Source: an uncultured Porphyromonas sp. (GTDB lineage: Bacteria; Bacteroidota; Bacteroidia; Bacteroidales; Porphyromonadaceae). Taken from it: a stretch of DNA of 64,000 bases. A program made the translations under genes and the position numbers. Numbering within the stretch: position 1 is the stretch's first letter; the number at the start of each line of letters is the position of its first letter. Location: positions 62,001 through 126,000 of the forward strand of contig NZ_CALIXW010000045.1 in the NCBI RefSeq assembly GCF_938046015.1. Reading direction: 5' to 3'. Positions 10,447-18,285 of the stretch are shown piece by piece. The notes under the pieces are model-generated. The model was given only the letters and a program-made list of their open reading frames with translations, searched no databases and was not told the DNA's origin.

Positions 10447-10617
10447 CTCCCCCTTAGCGCTGCCTCCAGCCTAAGCCGTTCCACTGCCTTGCGTCACTCC
10501 GCTATCAGCACAGGTGGGTGCTGCCCCAGCAAACTGGAGCACGCTGAGGGCAGTGGGGGGAACGTAAGGGAGGAAGGGGCTGCTCGCAGCGCTGGGACGA
10601 AGGGCGCAGGCGACGGC

Positions 10618-13278
10618 TCAGAGGGTCAGGCGTAGGGAGAGGACGAGCGAGCGGGGGCGCAGGTGATAGACGCTGCGGTATTCCTCGAGCTCCTCGAGAC
10701 GGCGGGTGGAGTAGCTGCGGATGTCGCTGAGGTTGTCGCCGTCGAGGATGAGCTCTAGGCGCCGATTGGGCTTGTAGCTCAGGCTCGCCCCGAGGAAGAG
10801 GAAGTCCCGCTGCCCGAGGGCGAGGCTGCTATCGTGGCTGTGCCTCGCGTGGAGCTTGGCCTGCAGCCTCGTGGGTAGGAGGTCGAGGCTCAGCTGGAGG
10901 CGCTGCGTCAGGGCGCTACTCCAGAGGCGCTGCTCTACGAGCTCGGAGCTGAGCCTCTGCCAACGGGCGTCGTACTCGAGGCGGTAGCCGCTCGTGAGGT
11001 CGAGCCCGACGGAGCCCTGGAGCCCGTAGCCCAGGGCGCGGTAGTGGATGCGGACGCCCTGACGGAGGAGCTCCTGCTCGCTGCGGGAGAGCGTAGCCGA
11101 GAGGGCGAGCTGTGTCGTCTGCCAGTCGAGATCCTTGCGCCCGTAGGCTGTGAGCGTGTAGCGCTCGCTGTGGTGGGGGAGGTAGGCAGCCTCGAGGAGG
11201 CGCTGCCCCTCCTCGTCGAGCCGTGTGCCGTAGCTGATGTCGCTCCACGAGCGCCGCCAGCCCGCCTCGATGTGGGCAAAGATGCGGCTGAAGAGCTCCC
11301 GATAGGAGAGCCGAGCCTCGGCACTAGCGGCGTGGCTGTCGTGGAGCGTAGCGCGGTAGCGTGTGAGGCTGCGGTAGCTCTGCATGATGGTCGCCGTGAG
11401 TAGCTGGCGCCAGGGGGTCTCGCTGGCGCTGTAGCTGGCACTGGCCTGCAGGCTATAGCTGTCACTGGCCTTCCATGATAGGCTGAGGGAGGGCTGTAGG
11501 TGGAGCTTCAGCCGATGGGCATCACTGCGCTCGCCTGCTACAGGGGCATTGTCCAGCAGGGTGTAGCCGAGGGCTAGCGGGAGGCGGAGCGAGCCCTGGA
11601 GCGTCCCGTGGCTGTAGCGTAGGATGGGCCCCAGCGCAAGGCGGGTGTGCAGATGGCTTAGTTCGCCACGGCCTCCCCTCGGGACGTCGGGGTGGGTGAG
11701 GCTGGAGCTGAGCGTCGTGTAGCGGGCGTCGAGATGCGCTGTCGCCGAGAGCGTCCAGCGCTGCGTCTCGACCTTGCGCAGCAGCTCGAGCGTATTGGAG
11801 GAGGCGTAGGTGCTCAGGCTGAGGTCTTGGCGTGCTGCCTTGCTCCCCTCCAGCACTAGGGCCTGAGGGGCGGAGCTGAGGCTGTTGGTGGAGCTCCACT
11901 CGAAGCCTGCCCCGCTCGCCCCGCGGTGCACCCAGCGCGTGCGGCTATTCAGTCGGAGCGTGCGGTGGTGAAGGGCCTGCAGGCGCTCCCCGATCTCGGC
12001 CGTGCCTCCCGCAGCCTGGGGGAGCCTGCGGCTCACGGAGCTTAGCTCCCCGCGCCCTTCATTCCACTCCCCTGAGAGCATGAGCGTGCTGCTGACGAAG
12101 CTCTGCGCGCGGTTCTTCTCGTAGCTCAGCTGGAGCTCCGTGGCGTGAAGCTGCGTGCGGTCACTGATGTCCTCGGTGAGCTGCAGCCTCGTTCCCTCGG
12201 GCAGGAGGTAGGAGGTCTCGGCGAAGGAACTGCCGTGGGCAGACAGATGTCGGTAGTGGAGCTGGTAGCTGAGACTGGCGCTGTCGGCGAGTCTGGTGAG
12301 TGAGCTGAGGTGGGCGCCGTGGCGGTAGCCGAAGAGGCCATTGCCTACGGGTGGGCGGCCATGCGCCACGAGCTCCACCAGCTGTGTGGGCTCACTGACG
12401 AAGGCGCCATAGAGTACGGCTGCTGGATCGTGATCGCGTCCTAGATTGTCACTACTATAGCGGAGGAGCTGCTGCCGCCCCTTGCCGAAGTAGCTCGCCT
12501 GCAGGGTGGCGTCCCATAGCGGGCCAGGGGCATAGGCACCCGCCCCTAGGCGGAGGGCCTTCGACCATATGCCCTTGGCCTTGTCCTTGAGCCGTAGGTT
12601 GATGGCTGCCTGCTGCGAAGGGCGCTGATCCTGCAGGGCACGTACGGGCTCGTGATGCTCCAGCACCTGCACGGTGGCCACATCCTCGACCTTGATCCCC
12701 TCGGTGGCGAGATTGTAGCGCCCCCGCAGGAGGTCGAGGTTCTCGATATAGAAGCGGTTGATCGGGACGCCCTGGTACTTGATCACCTTGTTGTCCTCGA
12801 TGGTGATGCCAGGTAGCCTACGCAGCACGTCCCCTATGGTGCGGTCCTGCTGCAGGGTGTAGGCCGAGACGAGGTAGTTCAGCGTGTCGCGCTGTGCCCA
12901 GAGCCGCTGTGCCTTGACCAGCACCTCCCGTAGCAGCCGCTCCTCGAGCTCTAGACTGAGGTCGAGCCTCTGGGTCTCGGCCTTGATCCGCCGCAGCTGG
13001 GGGCGGTAGCCGAGGCTCCGCACGCGCAGCAGCAGCTCGGGGAGTGCCGTCTCGAGCTGGAGCGTGTAGCGCCCCTGGCTGTCCGTGATGGCATAGGCCA
13101 GCATGCTGGAGTCGGAGGGCTGCAGGAGGGCGAGCACGGCCCCCGCCACGGGCTCCGTGCCCGAGCGCAGCTGACCGCTGAGGCTCAGCCGTCGTGGCTG
13201 GGGCTGACTCTGCGCCTGAGCTCGAGCGGGGGAGAGCCCCACTAGGAGCACGACGAGGAGTAAGAGGCGCCGTAGCAT
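10618..13278 (-). CDS. Outer-membrane TonB-receptor-like protein with carboxypeptidase-regulatory domain
   Basis: About 886 aa. A cleavable signal peptide ends at ARAQAQ. A CarboxypepD_reg-like beta-sandwich follows (about 30-110, SLSGQLRSGTEPVAGAVLAL), then a plug-like region (RTIGDVLRRLPGITIEDN near 148-165), then a long beta-barrel ending in VLSLRLTL, a C-terminal strand suited to BAM. It resembles the receptor-like proteins that accompany GLPGLI proteins in Bacteroidetes. It begins directly after the GLPGLI stop; the first possible start is GTG at 13284, but ATG at 13278 is two codons later and preferred. The ligand is unknown. Arg/Leu-rich codon use makes several long shadow frames. Confidence 0.75.
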   Translation of the reverse strand: MLRRLLLLVVLLVGLSPARAQAQSQPQPRRLSLSGQLRSGTEPVAGAVLALLQPSDSSMLAYAITDSQGRYTLQLETALPELLLRVRSLGYRPQLRRIKAETQRLDLSLELEERLLREVLVKAQRLWAQRDTLNYLVSAYTLQQDRTIGDVLRRLPGITIEDNKVIKYQGVPINRFYIENLDLLRGRYNLATEGIKVEDVATVQVLEHHEPVRALQDQRPSQQAAINLRLKDKAKGIWSKALRLGAGAYAPGPLWDATLQASYFGKGRQQLLRYSSDNLGRDHDPAAVLYGAFVSEPTQLVELVAHGRPPVGNGLFGYRHGAHLSSLTRLADSASLSYQLHYRHLSAHGSSFAETSYLLPEGTRLQLTEDISDRTQLHATELQLSYEKNRAQSFVSSTLMLSGEWNEGRGELSSVSRRLPQAAGGTAEIGERLQALHHRTLRLNSRTRWVHRGASGAGFEWSSTNSLSSAPQALVLEGSKAARQDLSLSTYASSNTLELLRKVETQRWTLSATAHLDARYTTLSSSLTHPDVPRGGRGELSHLHTRLALGPILRYSHGTLQGSLRLPLALGYTLLDNAPVAGERSDAHRLKLHLQPSLSLSWKASDSYSLQASASYSASETPWRQLLTATIMQSYRSLTRYRATLHDSHAASAEARLSYRELFSRIFAHIEAGWRRSWSDISYGTRLDEEGQRLLEAAYLPHHSERYTLTAYGRKDLDWQTTQLALSATLSRSEQELLRQGVRIHYRALGYGLQGSVGLDLTSGYRLEYDARWQRLSSELVEQRLWSSALTQRLQLSLDLLPTRLQAKLHARHSHDSSLALGQRDFLFLGASLSYKPNRRLELILDGDNLSDIRSYSTRRLEELEEYRSVYHLRPRSLVLSLRLTL

Positions 13279-13284
13279 GCGCAC

Positions 13285-14088
13285 TTAGTAGTCTAGGGGC
13301 TGGAACTTGGCGGGCTTCGTGTTGATCAGCACATCGCCGAGGATGATTGCGCCCTTCACGATCGTCATGCTACTGATCTCCTCGGGCTTGATATAGTAGT
13401 AGGGCTTGGTGAGGTAGTTGGGGTTGCCGAAGAGGCGGTTGCGTAGCGCGACGAACTTGCTCCGTGGGCACTTCACCGCCCCCTCGGGGACAGTGTAGCT
13501 GATGGCTTCCTTCACATCCTCTACCCCGAGGCATTCGAAGCGGTGGATACCGTCCTCCGAGACGGCGCGCAGGATCAGTCCGGGGAGTCCATGGAGGCGC
13601 CAGGGACCGAAGCGCGTGGGGAGGCTCTCGGCGAACCAAGCCGTCCACTTGCGCCCCGCGTACTCAGCCGTAGCCTTCTGACAGAGGTGCCCGCAGATCG
13701 AGTCGCGCTCGGCGAGCATCGTCCAGCGGAGCGGGCGCATCGCCTCATCGGTGAGGTAGCGGTAGGGTGGTACGGTCTCGAGGGAGGTCATGTGGCCTGT
13801 GGGGTAGTTCTGCCAGGTAGTGGGGACGTAGAGCAGCTGCTCGCTCTGATCCTTCTCCCCGTCGTGGCGCTTGCGCCCGAGGGTACATGCCTGGTCCTGG
13901 CCGATCTGCAGCGTGAGGCCGTAGCTGATGGTGAGCTCCTTCCCCTCGGCGTCGGTACTGCGGCAGCTGTAGTCGTAGTTCGCTACTAGGAGCGTGTGGG
14001 CGATGCTGTCCGTGCTCTGTGCCTGGGCGGTGAGCGTGCTGCCTCCGAGGAGTGTAAGGAGGGCAAGGCCTAGTGTCTTCATCTTCAT
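13285..14088 (-). CDS. GLPGLI family secreted protein
   Basis: 267 aa with a signal peptide (LALLTLLGGSTLTAQAQ). The family-naming motif is present: GPWRLHGLPGLILRA near residues 157-171. The family is common in Bacteroidetes, of unknown biochemical function, and usually encoded beside a TonB-receptor-like outer-membrane protein, as here: its TAA touches the start of the next gene, so the two are certainly translated from one mRNA. Paired cysteines (SICGHLC) suggest a disulfide in the periplasm. A -7 box TACCTTTG lies at 14132-14125 on the minus strand, 37 bp before the ATG. Confidence 0.85.
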   Translation of the reverse strand: MKMKTLGLALLTLLGGSTLTAQAQSTDSIAHTLLVANYDYSCRSTDAEGKELTISYGLTLQIGQDQACTLGRKRHDGEKDQSEQLLYVPTTWQNYPTGHMTSLETVPPYRYLTDEAMRPLRWTMLAERDSICGHLCQKATAEYAGRKWTAWFAESLPTRFGPWRLHGLPGLILRAVSEDGIHRFECLGVEDVKEAISYTVPEGAVKCPRSKFVALRNRLFGNPNYLTKPYYYIKPEEISSMTIVKGAIILGDVLINTKPAKFQPLDY

Positions 14089-14124
14089 TGCGGTGGTCTT
14101 GATAGAAGGGGTATTTCCTTAGCT

Positions 14125-14132
14125 CAAAGGTA
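14125..14132 (-). promoter_or_regulatory. -7 box TACCTTTG for the GLPGLI operon
   Basis: Matches TAnnTTTG on the minus strand, 37 bp upstream of the ATG at 14088; no clear -33 element. Confidence 0.5.
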
Positions 14133-14185
14133 GTAATTCATTCCCGATCTCGGTGCGGCGCTCGTGACGGGCGTAGCTGGGCGCG

Positions 14186-14273
14186 CTGAGGGATATCAGT
14201 CGATGAGCTGAGGGACGACCTTCAGCGCCTTGACTGACGACCCTCAGGGCGCTGACTGATATCCATAAGGAAG
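14186..14273. repeat. 22-bp palindromic array, copy 2
   Basis: Four 22-bp units starting at 14186, 14208, 14230 and 14252, with cores CTGAGGGATATCAGTCGA, CTGAGGGACGACCTTCAG, TTGACTGACGACCCTCAG and CTGACTGATATCCATAAG. It sits upstream of the GLPGLI promoter and abuts a terminator. Confidence 0.85.
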
Positions 14274-14315
14274 CCCAGCCCTATGCCTGACGATCCTCGG
14301 GCATAGGGCTGGGCT
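14272..14315 (-). terminator. Terminator-like hairpin after the immunity cluster
   Basis: Perfect 16-bp stem AGCCCAGCCCTATGCC / GGCATAGGGCTGGGCT (14272-14287, 14300-14315), 60 bp past the last gene of the minus-strand cluster. No strong T-run. Confidence 0.6.
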
Positions 14316-14375
14316 GCTGTCTTGGTCGCTGGGTGCGCTGCTCAGGGCGGGGAGGCGGCACTTGCCCCCTAGGTC

Positions 14376-14870
14376 TTAGTCAGCTGCGCCTACCTCAAGG
14401 GGGCGGACCGAGGAGAGGACCTCGGCGAAGCTCCCCGCGACCTTGAAGATCCCTTCCTCGAAGCCGTACTCGTGGTCTAGGTAGAAGACCTCCCCCGTGA
14501 GGCTACTCACGAAGAAGCCATTCCCGCAGCCATCGCCCGCGATCGGGATATATCCCTCGCAGTAGGTCTCGAAGCCCCCGAACTTCTGGTATTCGGCTAG
14601 GTAGCCCGGGAGCTCCTCTAGGGAGAGGAAGCGCTCGACCTCCATCCCGTACTCGGGCGCGCCCGCTCCTTCGGCCTCGGAGGAGGTGACGCTCGCCCCG
14701 CCTGGGAAGGAGCCTGCCCCCACCTCGGTATAGAAGTGGATGAGCGCCTCCTTGCCGGGGAAGTCGCCTGGGAATACGGCTTCGATGGCCTCACGGCTCG
14801 CTCGTGGCGCCTCCGCGACGTCCTCCGCCCCCTGGAATAGGGCGGGCTGATCAGCTTCTCTCCTTTCCAT
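14376..14870 (-). CDS. SMI1/KNR4 (SUKH) family protein, probable immunity protein
   Basis: 164 aa, acidic. The order fits SUKH: ALIHFYTEVGAGSF near residues 62-75, FLSLEELPGYLAEY near 105-118, IPIAGDGCGNGFFVSS near 132-147 and GEVFYLDHEYG followed by VAGSFAEVLSS at the end. SUKH proteins neutralise secreted or contact-delivered polymorphic toxins, often nucleases. It ends a minus-strand run of small genes with an Imm51-like gene 35 bp upstream. No cognate toxin is in the window, so it may be an orphan immunity gene; this role is inference from family and context. Confidence 0.75.
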   Translation of the reverse strand: MERREADQPALFQGAEDVAEAPRASREAIEAVFPGDFPGKEALIHFYTEVGAGSFPGGASVTSSEAEGAGAPEYGMEVERFLSLEELPGYLAEYQKFGGFETYCEGYIPIAGDGCGNGFFVSSLTGEVFYLDHEYGFEEGIFKVAGSFAEVLSSVRPLEVGAAD

Positions 14871-14905
14871 TAGAGCTCTTAGCGCTTGGCTCGAGGAGCG
14901 GCTGA

Positions 14906-15268
14906 CTAGTAGTCTAGGTACTCGCCGAAGCCCTGCAGCATCTCCTTTAAGGTCTCAGGGTCAGCGCAGGCCTCCTTGAAGGACTCGGCGAAGCGCCTAA
15001 GGGCGGATTCGCTCGAGGAGTACATGCAGAACATGCTGCTCTCCGAATCAAACCCCACCTCATCCTCCAGCTCGACGCGTCCCGAGTGCAGGTGGTACTG
15101 GGCTAAGGCATCCCAGAAATAGCCGCCGTACTCAAGGTCTTCGTCCAGCTCTAGCTCGTCTGGGGATAGGGCGAGGAGGCTAAGGGCATCATCGTCCGTC
15201 ACTAGGGTGAGACTCCAGCTATCGCTATGCTGAATGAGTCTGAAAGGACTTAATGTTTCTTCTTTCAT
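14906..15268 (-). CDS. Imm51-like immunity protein
   Basis: 120 aa, strongly acidic and cytoplasmic. The middle and C-terminal blocks YGGYFWDALAQYHL, VGFDSESSMFCMYSS and the terminal helix resemble the Imm51 family (patterns such as FDPEAGMFCAYS), known from polymorphic-toxin neighbourhoods. The assignment is by motif memory and should be tested by profile search. It starts 7 bp after the upstream gene's stop and lies 35 bp before the SUKH gene, so the three are one operon. Confidence 0.6.
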   Translation of the reverse strand: MKEETLSPFRLIQHSDSWSLTLVTDDDALSLLALSPDELELDEDLEYGGYFWDALAQYHLHSGRVELEDEVGFDSESSMFCMYSSSESALRRFAESFKEACADPETLKEMLQGFGEYLDY

Positions 15269-15275
15269 AGGCCTG

Positions 15276-15653
15276 TTATCCTTCTTTTACGTCACTCTTG
15301 ACTGCCATAAGTCGAGCGAATAGCGCATCCGCAGCCTCCTTGGTGCCAGTTCTATACTTTGCAGGGATCTTTTTCTCGTTCCGCTCCCACCAGGCATTCC
15401 ACAGCTCCTGTACCTTCTTTCGCTTGAGCCTATATATGGATCCTGCGACGGTGTTGGGGTAGCGCTCACAGATCATCAGCAGGAGCTCTATGCATACCAA
15501 TAGGCTTTGGCAGCCATCGTCATACTTTGGGTCCTCTAGATAGGTGGAGCACTCTTGGATCTCCTTTATAAGCCCGAGGAAGTACCTAAGCGGAACTAAA
15601 TCGGCCTTGCTGTTATTCTCGGGGCGGTCCCCATATACTTTATGATCACTCAT
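15276..15653 (-). CDS. Unrecognised small protein in immunity cluster
   Basis: 125 aa with no family I recognise. It is mostly helical, with K/E/W-rich segments (KVQELWNAWWERNEKK near 80-95) and a hydrophobic helix SLLVCIELLLMICERY near 49-64 that is too polar around it to be a clear membrane span. Its base composition is visibly more AT-rich than the neighbours, a sign of recent acquisition. A minus-strand box TACCTTTG at 15767-15760 lies 107 bp upstream. The operon position in front of two immunity-like genes suggests a related role, but this is guesswork. Confidence 0.6.
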   Translation of the reverse strand: MSDHKVYGDRPENNSKADLVPLRYFLGLIKEIQECSTYLEDPKYDDGCQSLLVCIELLLMICERYPNTVAGSIYRLKRKKVQELWNAWWERNEKKIPAKYRTGTKEAADALFARLMAVKSDVKEG

Positions 15654-15759
15654 GTCTTAGGTGGATGTAGCTAGTATTTGTATCTTGCTTCGAGTACGTA
15701 GGCCCGAGGCTCCTCGATAAGGAGGATGCCCCTCTAGGGCTCTTGTCCTGCTGCTAAGG

Positions 15760-15767
15760 CAAAGGTA
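15760..15767 (-). promoter_or_regulatory. -7 box TACCTTTG upstream of the three-gene immunity operon
   Basis: TAnnTTTG match on the minus strand in the 211-bp gap before 15653; no good -33 element. Confidence 0.4.
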
Positions 15768-15864
15768 ATTAATTTATAAGCGCAGGCGCGGCATGCACTG
15801 CCAAGGACCTCGGGGGGCTCGCTATAAGGCCGAGCAGGGTACGATGCCTGGAGCTCGCTTCGCC

Positions 15865-16593
15865 CTATAGATAGGCGCCAAACCAATAGGCGACCCTTTG
15901 CGGATCGATCCCATAGGCAGGCTCCCAGAAGTCCGCTGGGTAGGCCCAGTCGGTGTTGTGCGAGCGCCGAGGAGGGAAGATCATATCGCGGAAGGCTACG
16001 GAGGGTGCGGGATGCTGCGGCGTCCGTAGGATGCCACAGTAGCCGAAGGTCTCCAGTAGGTACTGGCACTGCTCTGCGTCCGCCTCGAAGGCAGGAATCT
16101 TTCTGAGCTTTGTCAGTACCTGGCGCTTCTTCCCATCCGCAGAGCTCAGCACCTCGAGGATCGCACGGAGGAGCTCGCTATCCTGAAGGGTCGGCTGCGG
16201 GGACTCTAGACTCAGAGTGTACTCCAGTATATAGCACAGTGCCGATAGATCATGTCGACAGAAGCCTCCACTCTCTAGGTAGAGCTTCTGCATTACCTCG
16301 GGCTCGAAGGCTTCTTCACTCCTGCGATTGCCACAGAGGACGCAAGGGCTGTACTCAGCATACTCCTCGCTTCGCCGCTCGGGAGGCTGCTCGACGAAGC
16401 TATGGTCCTCGAATAGGCAGGAGGAGGCATAGGCCGCGAGCCCTGCCCGCCAATCGAGGCGATGGCTGCTCAGGCTGGCTAAGAAGAGTCGAGCGACCTT
16501 ATCCTTTGAGGTCTGAGCGAGGAGTCCGATCAAGGTCTGCACTAGTTCGTCGTGGCTCCTCCGTATGCTGTGATGCTGTCCTTGGCTTGTCAT
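15865..16593 (-). CDS. Unrecognised cytoplasmic protein, possible immunity family
   Basis: 242 aa, no signal peptide or membrane span. It has a CVLCGNRR motif (near residue 83) that could be half of a metal site. The C-terminus has an aromatic pattern MIFPPRRSHNTDWAYPADFW followed by GIDPQRVAYWFGAYL. I do not recognise the family with certainty. Its ATG overlaps the stop of the upstream gene by 4 bp (ATGA), and its first residues, MTSQGQH, nearly repeat the MISQGQH start of the next gene upstream because the two junctions are duplicated DNA. Confidence 0.7.
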   Translation of the reverse strand: MTSQGQHHSIRRSHDELVQTLIGLLAQTSKDKVARLFLASLSSHRLDWRAGLAAYASSCLFEDHSFVEQPPERRSEEYAEYSPCVLCGNRRSEEAFEPEVMQKLYLESGGFCRHDLSALCYILEYTLSLESPQPTLQDSELLRAILEVLSSADGKKRQVLTKLRKIPAFEADAEQCQYLLETFGYCGILRTPQHPAPSVAFRDMIFPPRRSHNTDWAYPADFWEPAYGIDPQRVAYWFGAYL

Positions 16594-16637
16594 AGGTTCT
16601 TCTCTGTGTGGGGTGGCTTGTCTGCGAGCAGCTCCTC
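16574..16637. repeat. Junction repeat, copy 1
   Basis: 64 bp matching 17290-17353 at 57 of 64 positions without gaps. It covers the last ~14 codons of one gene and the first codons of the next, including the ATGA overlap. Confidence 0.85.
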
Positions 16638-17309
16638 CAGGTGTGCTAAGCTGCGGAGCTGCTCGAGCACTTGGTGGCGCTGGACGAGTCCGCGATCACT
16701 GGGCTTGAAGTCAGGGTAGGCAGAGAGCAGCTGCTCGTAATCATCCAGCCGCCCTTGTAGCCAAAGGAGGATCAGGATCGTCGCTAGGGGATAGGTATAG
16801 GCGCTTGGCTTGGCGACTACCTGGCTTAGGACTACCTCCTCTTCTCGGAAGAGGGCGAGCGCGGGGTAGATGAAGTCCCTGACAAGTAGCGGGAGAAGTA
16901 ACTTGGCAAGGCTGCGAGCATCCTCGCCTGGATACAGACAGACTATGCCGTAGTTCCTGAATGCTGCCCTTCGGGTGAGGTTGGAGGAGTGTTCGGTATA
17001 GACACTCTGCAGTCTATTTCCTTCGCCGAGTACGGACCGCAAGAGCCTGCTGAGCCGTCCCTGTGTGACGCTGATGTGGAAGGTGAAGGCTAAGGTCGCC
17101 CCCACAGGGGCGTGCGTCCCAGTCAGGAAGCGCATCCGTAAGACTTCTAGCGCGTCCTTCTGCAGCCTAAAGCTCACCTCATTACGCCCAGGCTGCGTGG
17201 TGATCTTGACCTTAAGCTCTGCCTCTATGAGTTCCGTGAGCTGCTCGATGAGGAGCGTCTTTGGACGTCGTTTATCGCCCTTCATTAGGTGCTGTCCTTG
17301 GCTTATCAT
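16590..17309 (-). CDS. Unrecognised protein of accessory cluster
   Basis: 239 aa from MISQGQH; the frame is open 86 codons further upstream, but that part overlaps the preceding gene and is proline/arginine-rich shadow sequence. The ATG at 17309 overlaps the upstream stop (ATGA). The N-terminal half has alternating strands (KVKITTQPGRNEVSFRLQ) and the C-terminal half is helical, with a hydrophobic stretch YPLATILILLWLQG near 185-198. No family recognised. It ends ELLADKPPHTEKNL, nearly the same as the end of the upstream gene although the proteins are otherwise unrelated. ATG at 17285 is an alternative start. Confidence 0.65.
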   Translation of the reverse strand: MISQGQHLMKGDKRRPKTLLIEQLTELIEAELKVKITTQPGRNEVSFRLQKDALEVLRMRFLTGTHAPVGATLAFTFHISVTQGRLSRLLRSVLGEGNRLQSVYTEHSSNLTRRAAFRNYGIVCLYPGEDARSLAKLLLPLLVRDFIYPALALFREEEVVLSQVVAKPSAYTYPLATILILLWLQGRLDDYEQLLSAYPDFKPSDRGLVQRHQVLEQLRSLAHLEELLADKPPHTEKNL

Positions 17310-17353
17310 AGGCTTTGCTCTGTGTGGTGAGGCCTGTCTGCGAGCAGCTCCTC
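17290..17353. repeat. Junction repeat, copy 2
   Basis: Direct-repeat partner of 16574-16637. The proteins on either side of the two junctions are not similar outside the repeat. Confidence 0.85.
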
Positions 17354-17878
17354 GGCGGCGAGCAGGTAGATGCGCTCGGTCTCCACTCCGCCTTGTCTTG
17401 TCCTCGTCCTGTAGATCTGCTGCTCCCGCCTCGCGAGGTAGGGGGCATAGATGCGCCCAAAGGTATGCTGCGCCTCCAGCCCGAGGCGCTCGGCAGTGGC
17501 TAGGTAGCTGACCGTAGGGAGCGTGCTGAAGAAGAGCCGCGGTACGCAGAAGCCCACCTCCTCCCATTCCTCCTCGAGGTCTACGAAGGTCAGGCAGCTG
17601 AAGAGGCTACCGTAGACGGGCGGTGGGAGCAGTCGTCGGAAGTAAACTCGGCTGTCGCGCAGTAAGCCCTCGGCGAGGGAGAGCAGGTAGCGTGATAGCT
17701 CCTCGCCGTCGAAGTAGTCCCTAAGGAAGTCCACGCTGCTGTACCTAGTGATAAGTGGCAGCTCCTCGAAGCGCCCGTCGGCGAAGCTGAGGCCTGCTAT
17801 CGTGTCGAAGAGCTGGGGCATCAATAGCCGCCGATATACCTCGGCGGTGATGAATGTCTGCTGTGCTTGCTGCGTCAT
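17306..17878 (-). CDS. Unrecognised protein heading the accessory cluster
   Basis: 190 aa, cytoplasmic. It has mixed helix and strand, a C-terminal helix AERLGLEAQHTFGRIYAPYLARREQ (split across residues about 128-152) and the tail ELLADRPHHTEQSL. No family recognised. First gene of a three-gene unit with 4-bp ATGA overlaps, so the three are translationally coupled. No TAnnTTTG box is apparent upstream. Context with SUKH and Imm51 genes suggests a mobile defence or immunity island; function unknown. Confidence 0.65.
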   Translation of the reverse strand: MTQQAQQTFITAEVYRRLLMPQLFDTIAGLSFADGRFEELPLITRYSSVDFLRDYFDGEELSRYLLSLAEGLLRDSRVYFRRLLPPPVYGSLFSCLTFVDLEEEWEEVGFCVPRLFFSTLPTVSYLATAERLGLEAQHTFGRIYAPYLARREQQIYRTRTRQGGVETERIYLLAAEELLADRPHHTEQSL

Positions 17879-18245
17879 GTGCTCCTTGAGTGGCTGGGCC
17901 GAGGCTTGGCTGGGTCCTGAGCCTTGGGTCCTTGCATTCCTTTCCTTTACTCGTACACCTTGCTACGGAGGTGGTGGCACTTCGTCGAGAGGCACCCCGC
18001 TCCGAGTACGAATTTAGGGAGAATTCACCACGCGCCCAGCAGGGACTTAGCTTGGCCTCGTAGCTCTGCCTTTGAGCCTTAGTCTAGAAGGCCGCTCGGG
18101 CTACTTCGGGAAAGGTGATGGGAAGGGCCTTGCACCTCCTCCAGAGACGGGTAAGCTAGCTGTCCAAAGGCTTCTTAAAATTTGTCCGTAAATAGACTTT
18201 GGTGCACTCGAAGTAGTACGTGATCGTAATGAATGAAAAGTTGTT
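17879..18245. other. Spacer between divergent genes, no gene seen
   Basis: GC-rich on the left, becoming AT-rich near 18170 towards the nrfH promoter. No repeat array, hairpin of note or small coding frame is supported. Confidence 0.6.
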
Positions 18246-18253
18246 TATATTTG
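18246..18253 (+). promoter_or_regulatory. -7 box TATATTTG of the nrf operon
   Basis: TAnnTTTG match 33 bp before the nrfH ATG at 18286. It lies inside the upstream extension of the frame, which rules out the earlier ATG at 18220 if this box is used. Confidence 0.6.
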
Positions 18254-18285
18254 CAGTAGAACTATCACTTAGACCATACTGGGTA

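Noticed and set aside
16590..17567. 325-aa version of the accessory protein
   Set aside because: Its first 86 codons overlap the upstream gene in another frame and read as Pro/Arg-rich shadow sequence; ATG 17309 overlaps the upstream stop.
18220..18285. Upstream ATG extension of nrfH
   Set aside because: The extension contains the TATATTTG promoter box and lacks any match to NrfH N-termini; MNRFLQ at 18286 directly precedes the anchor helix.
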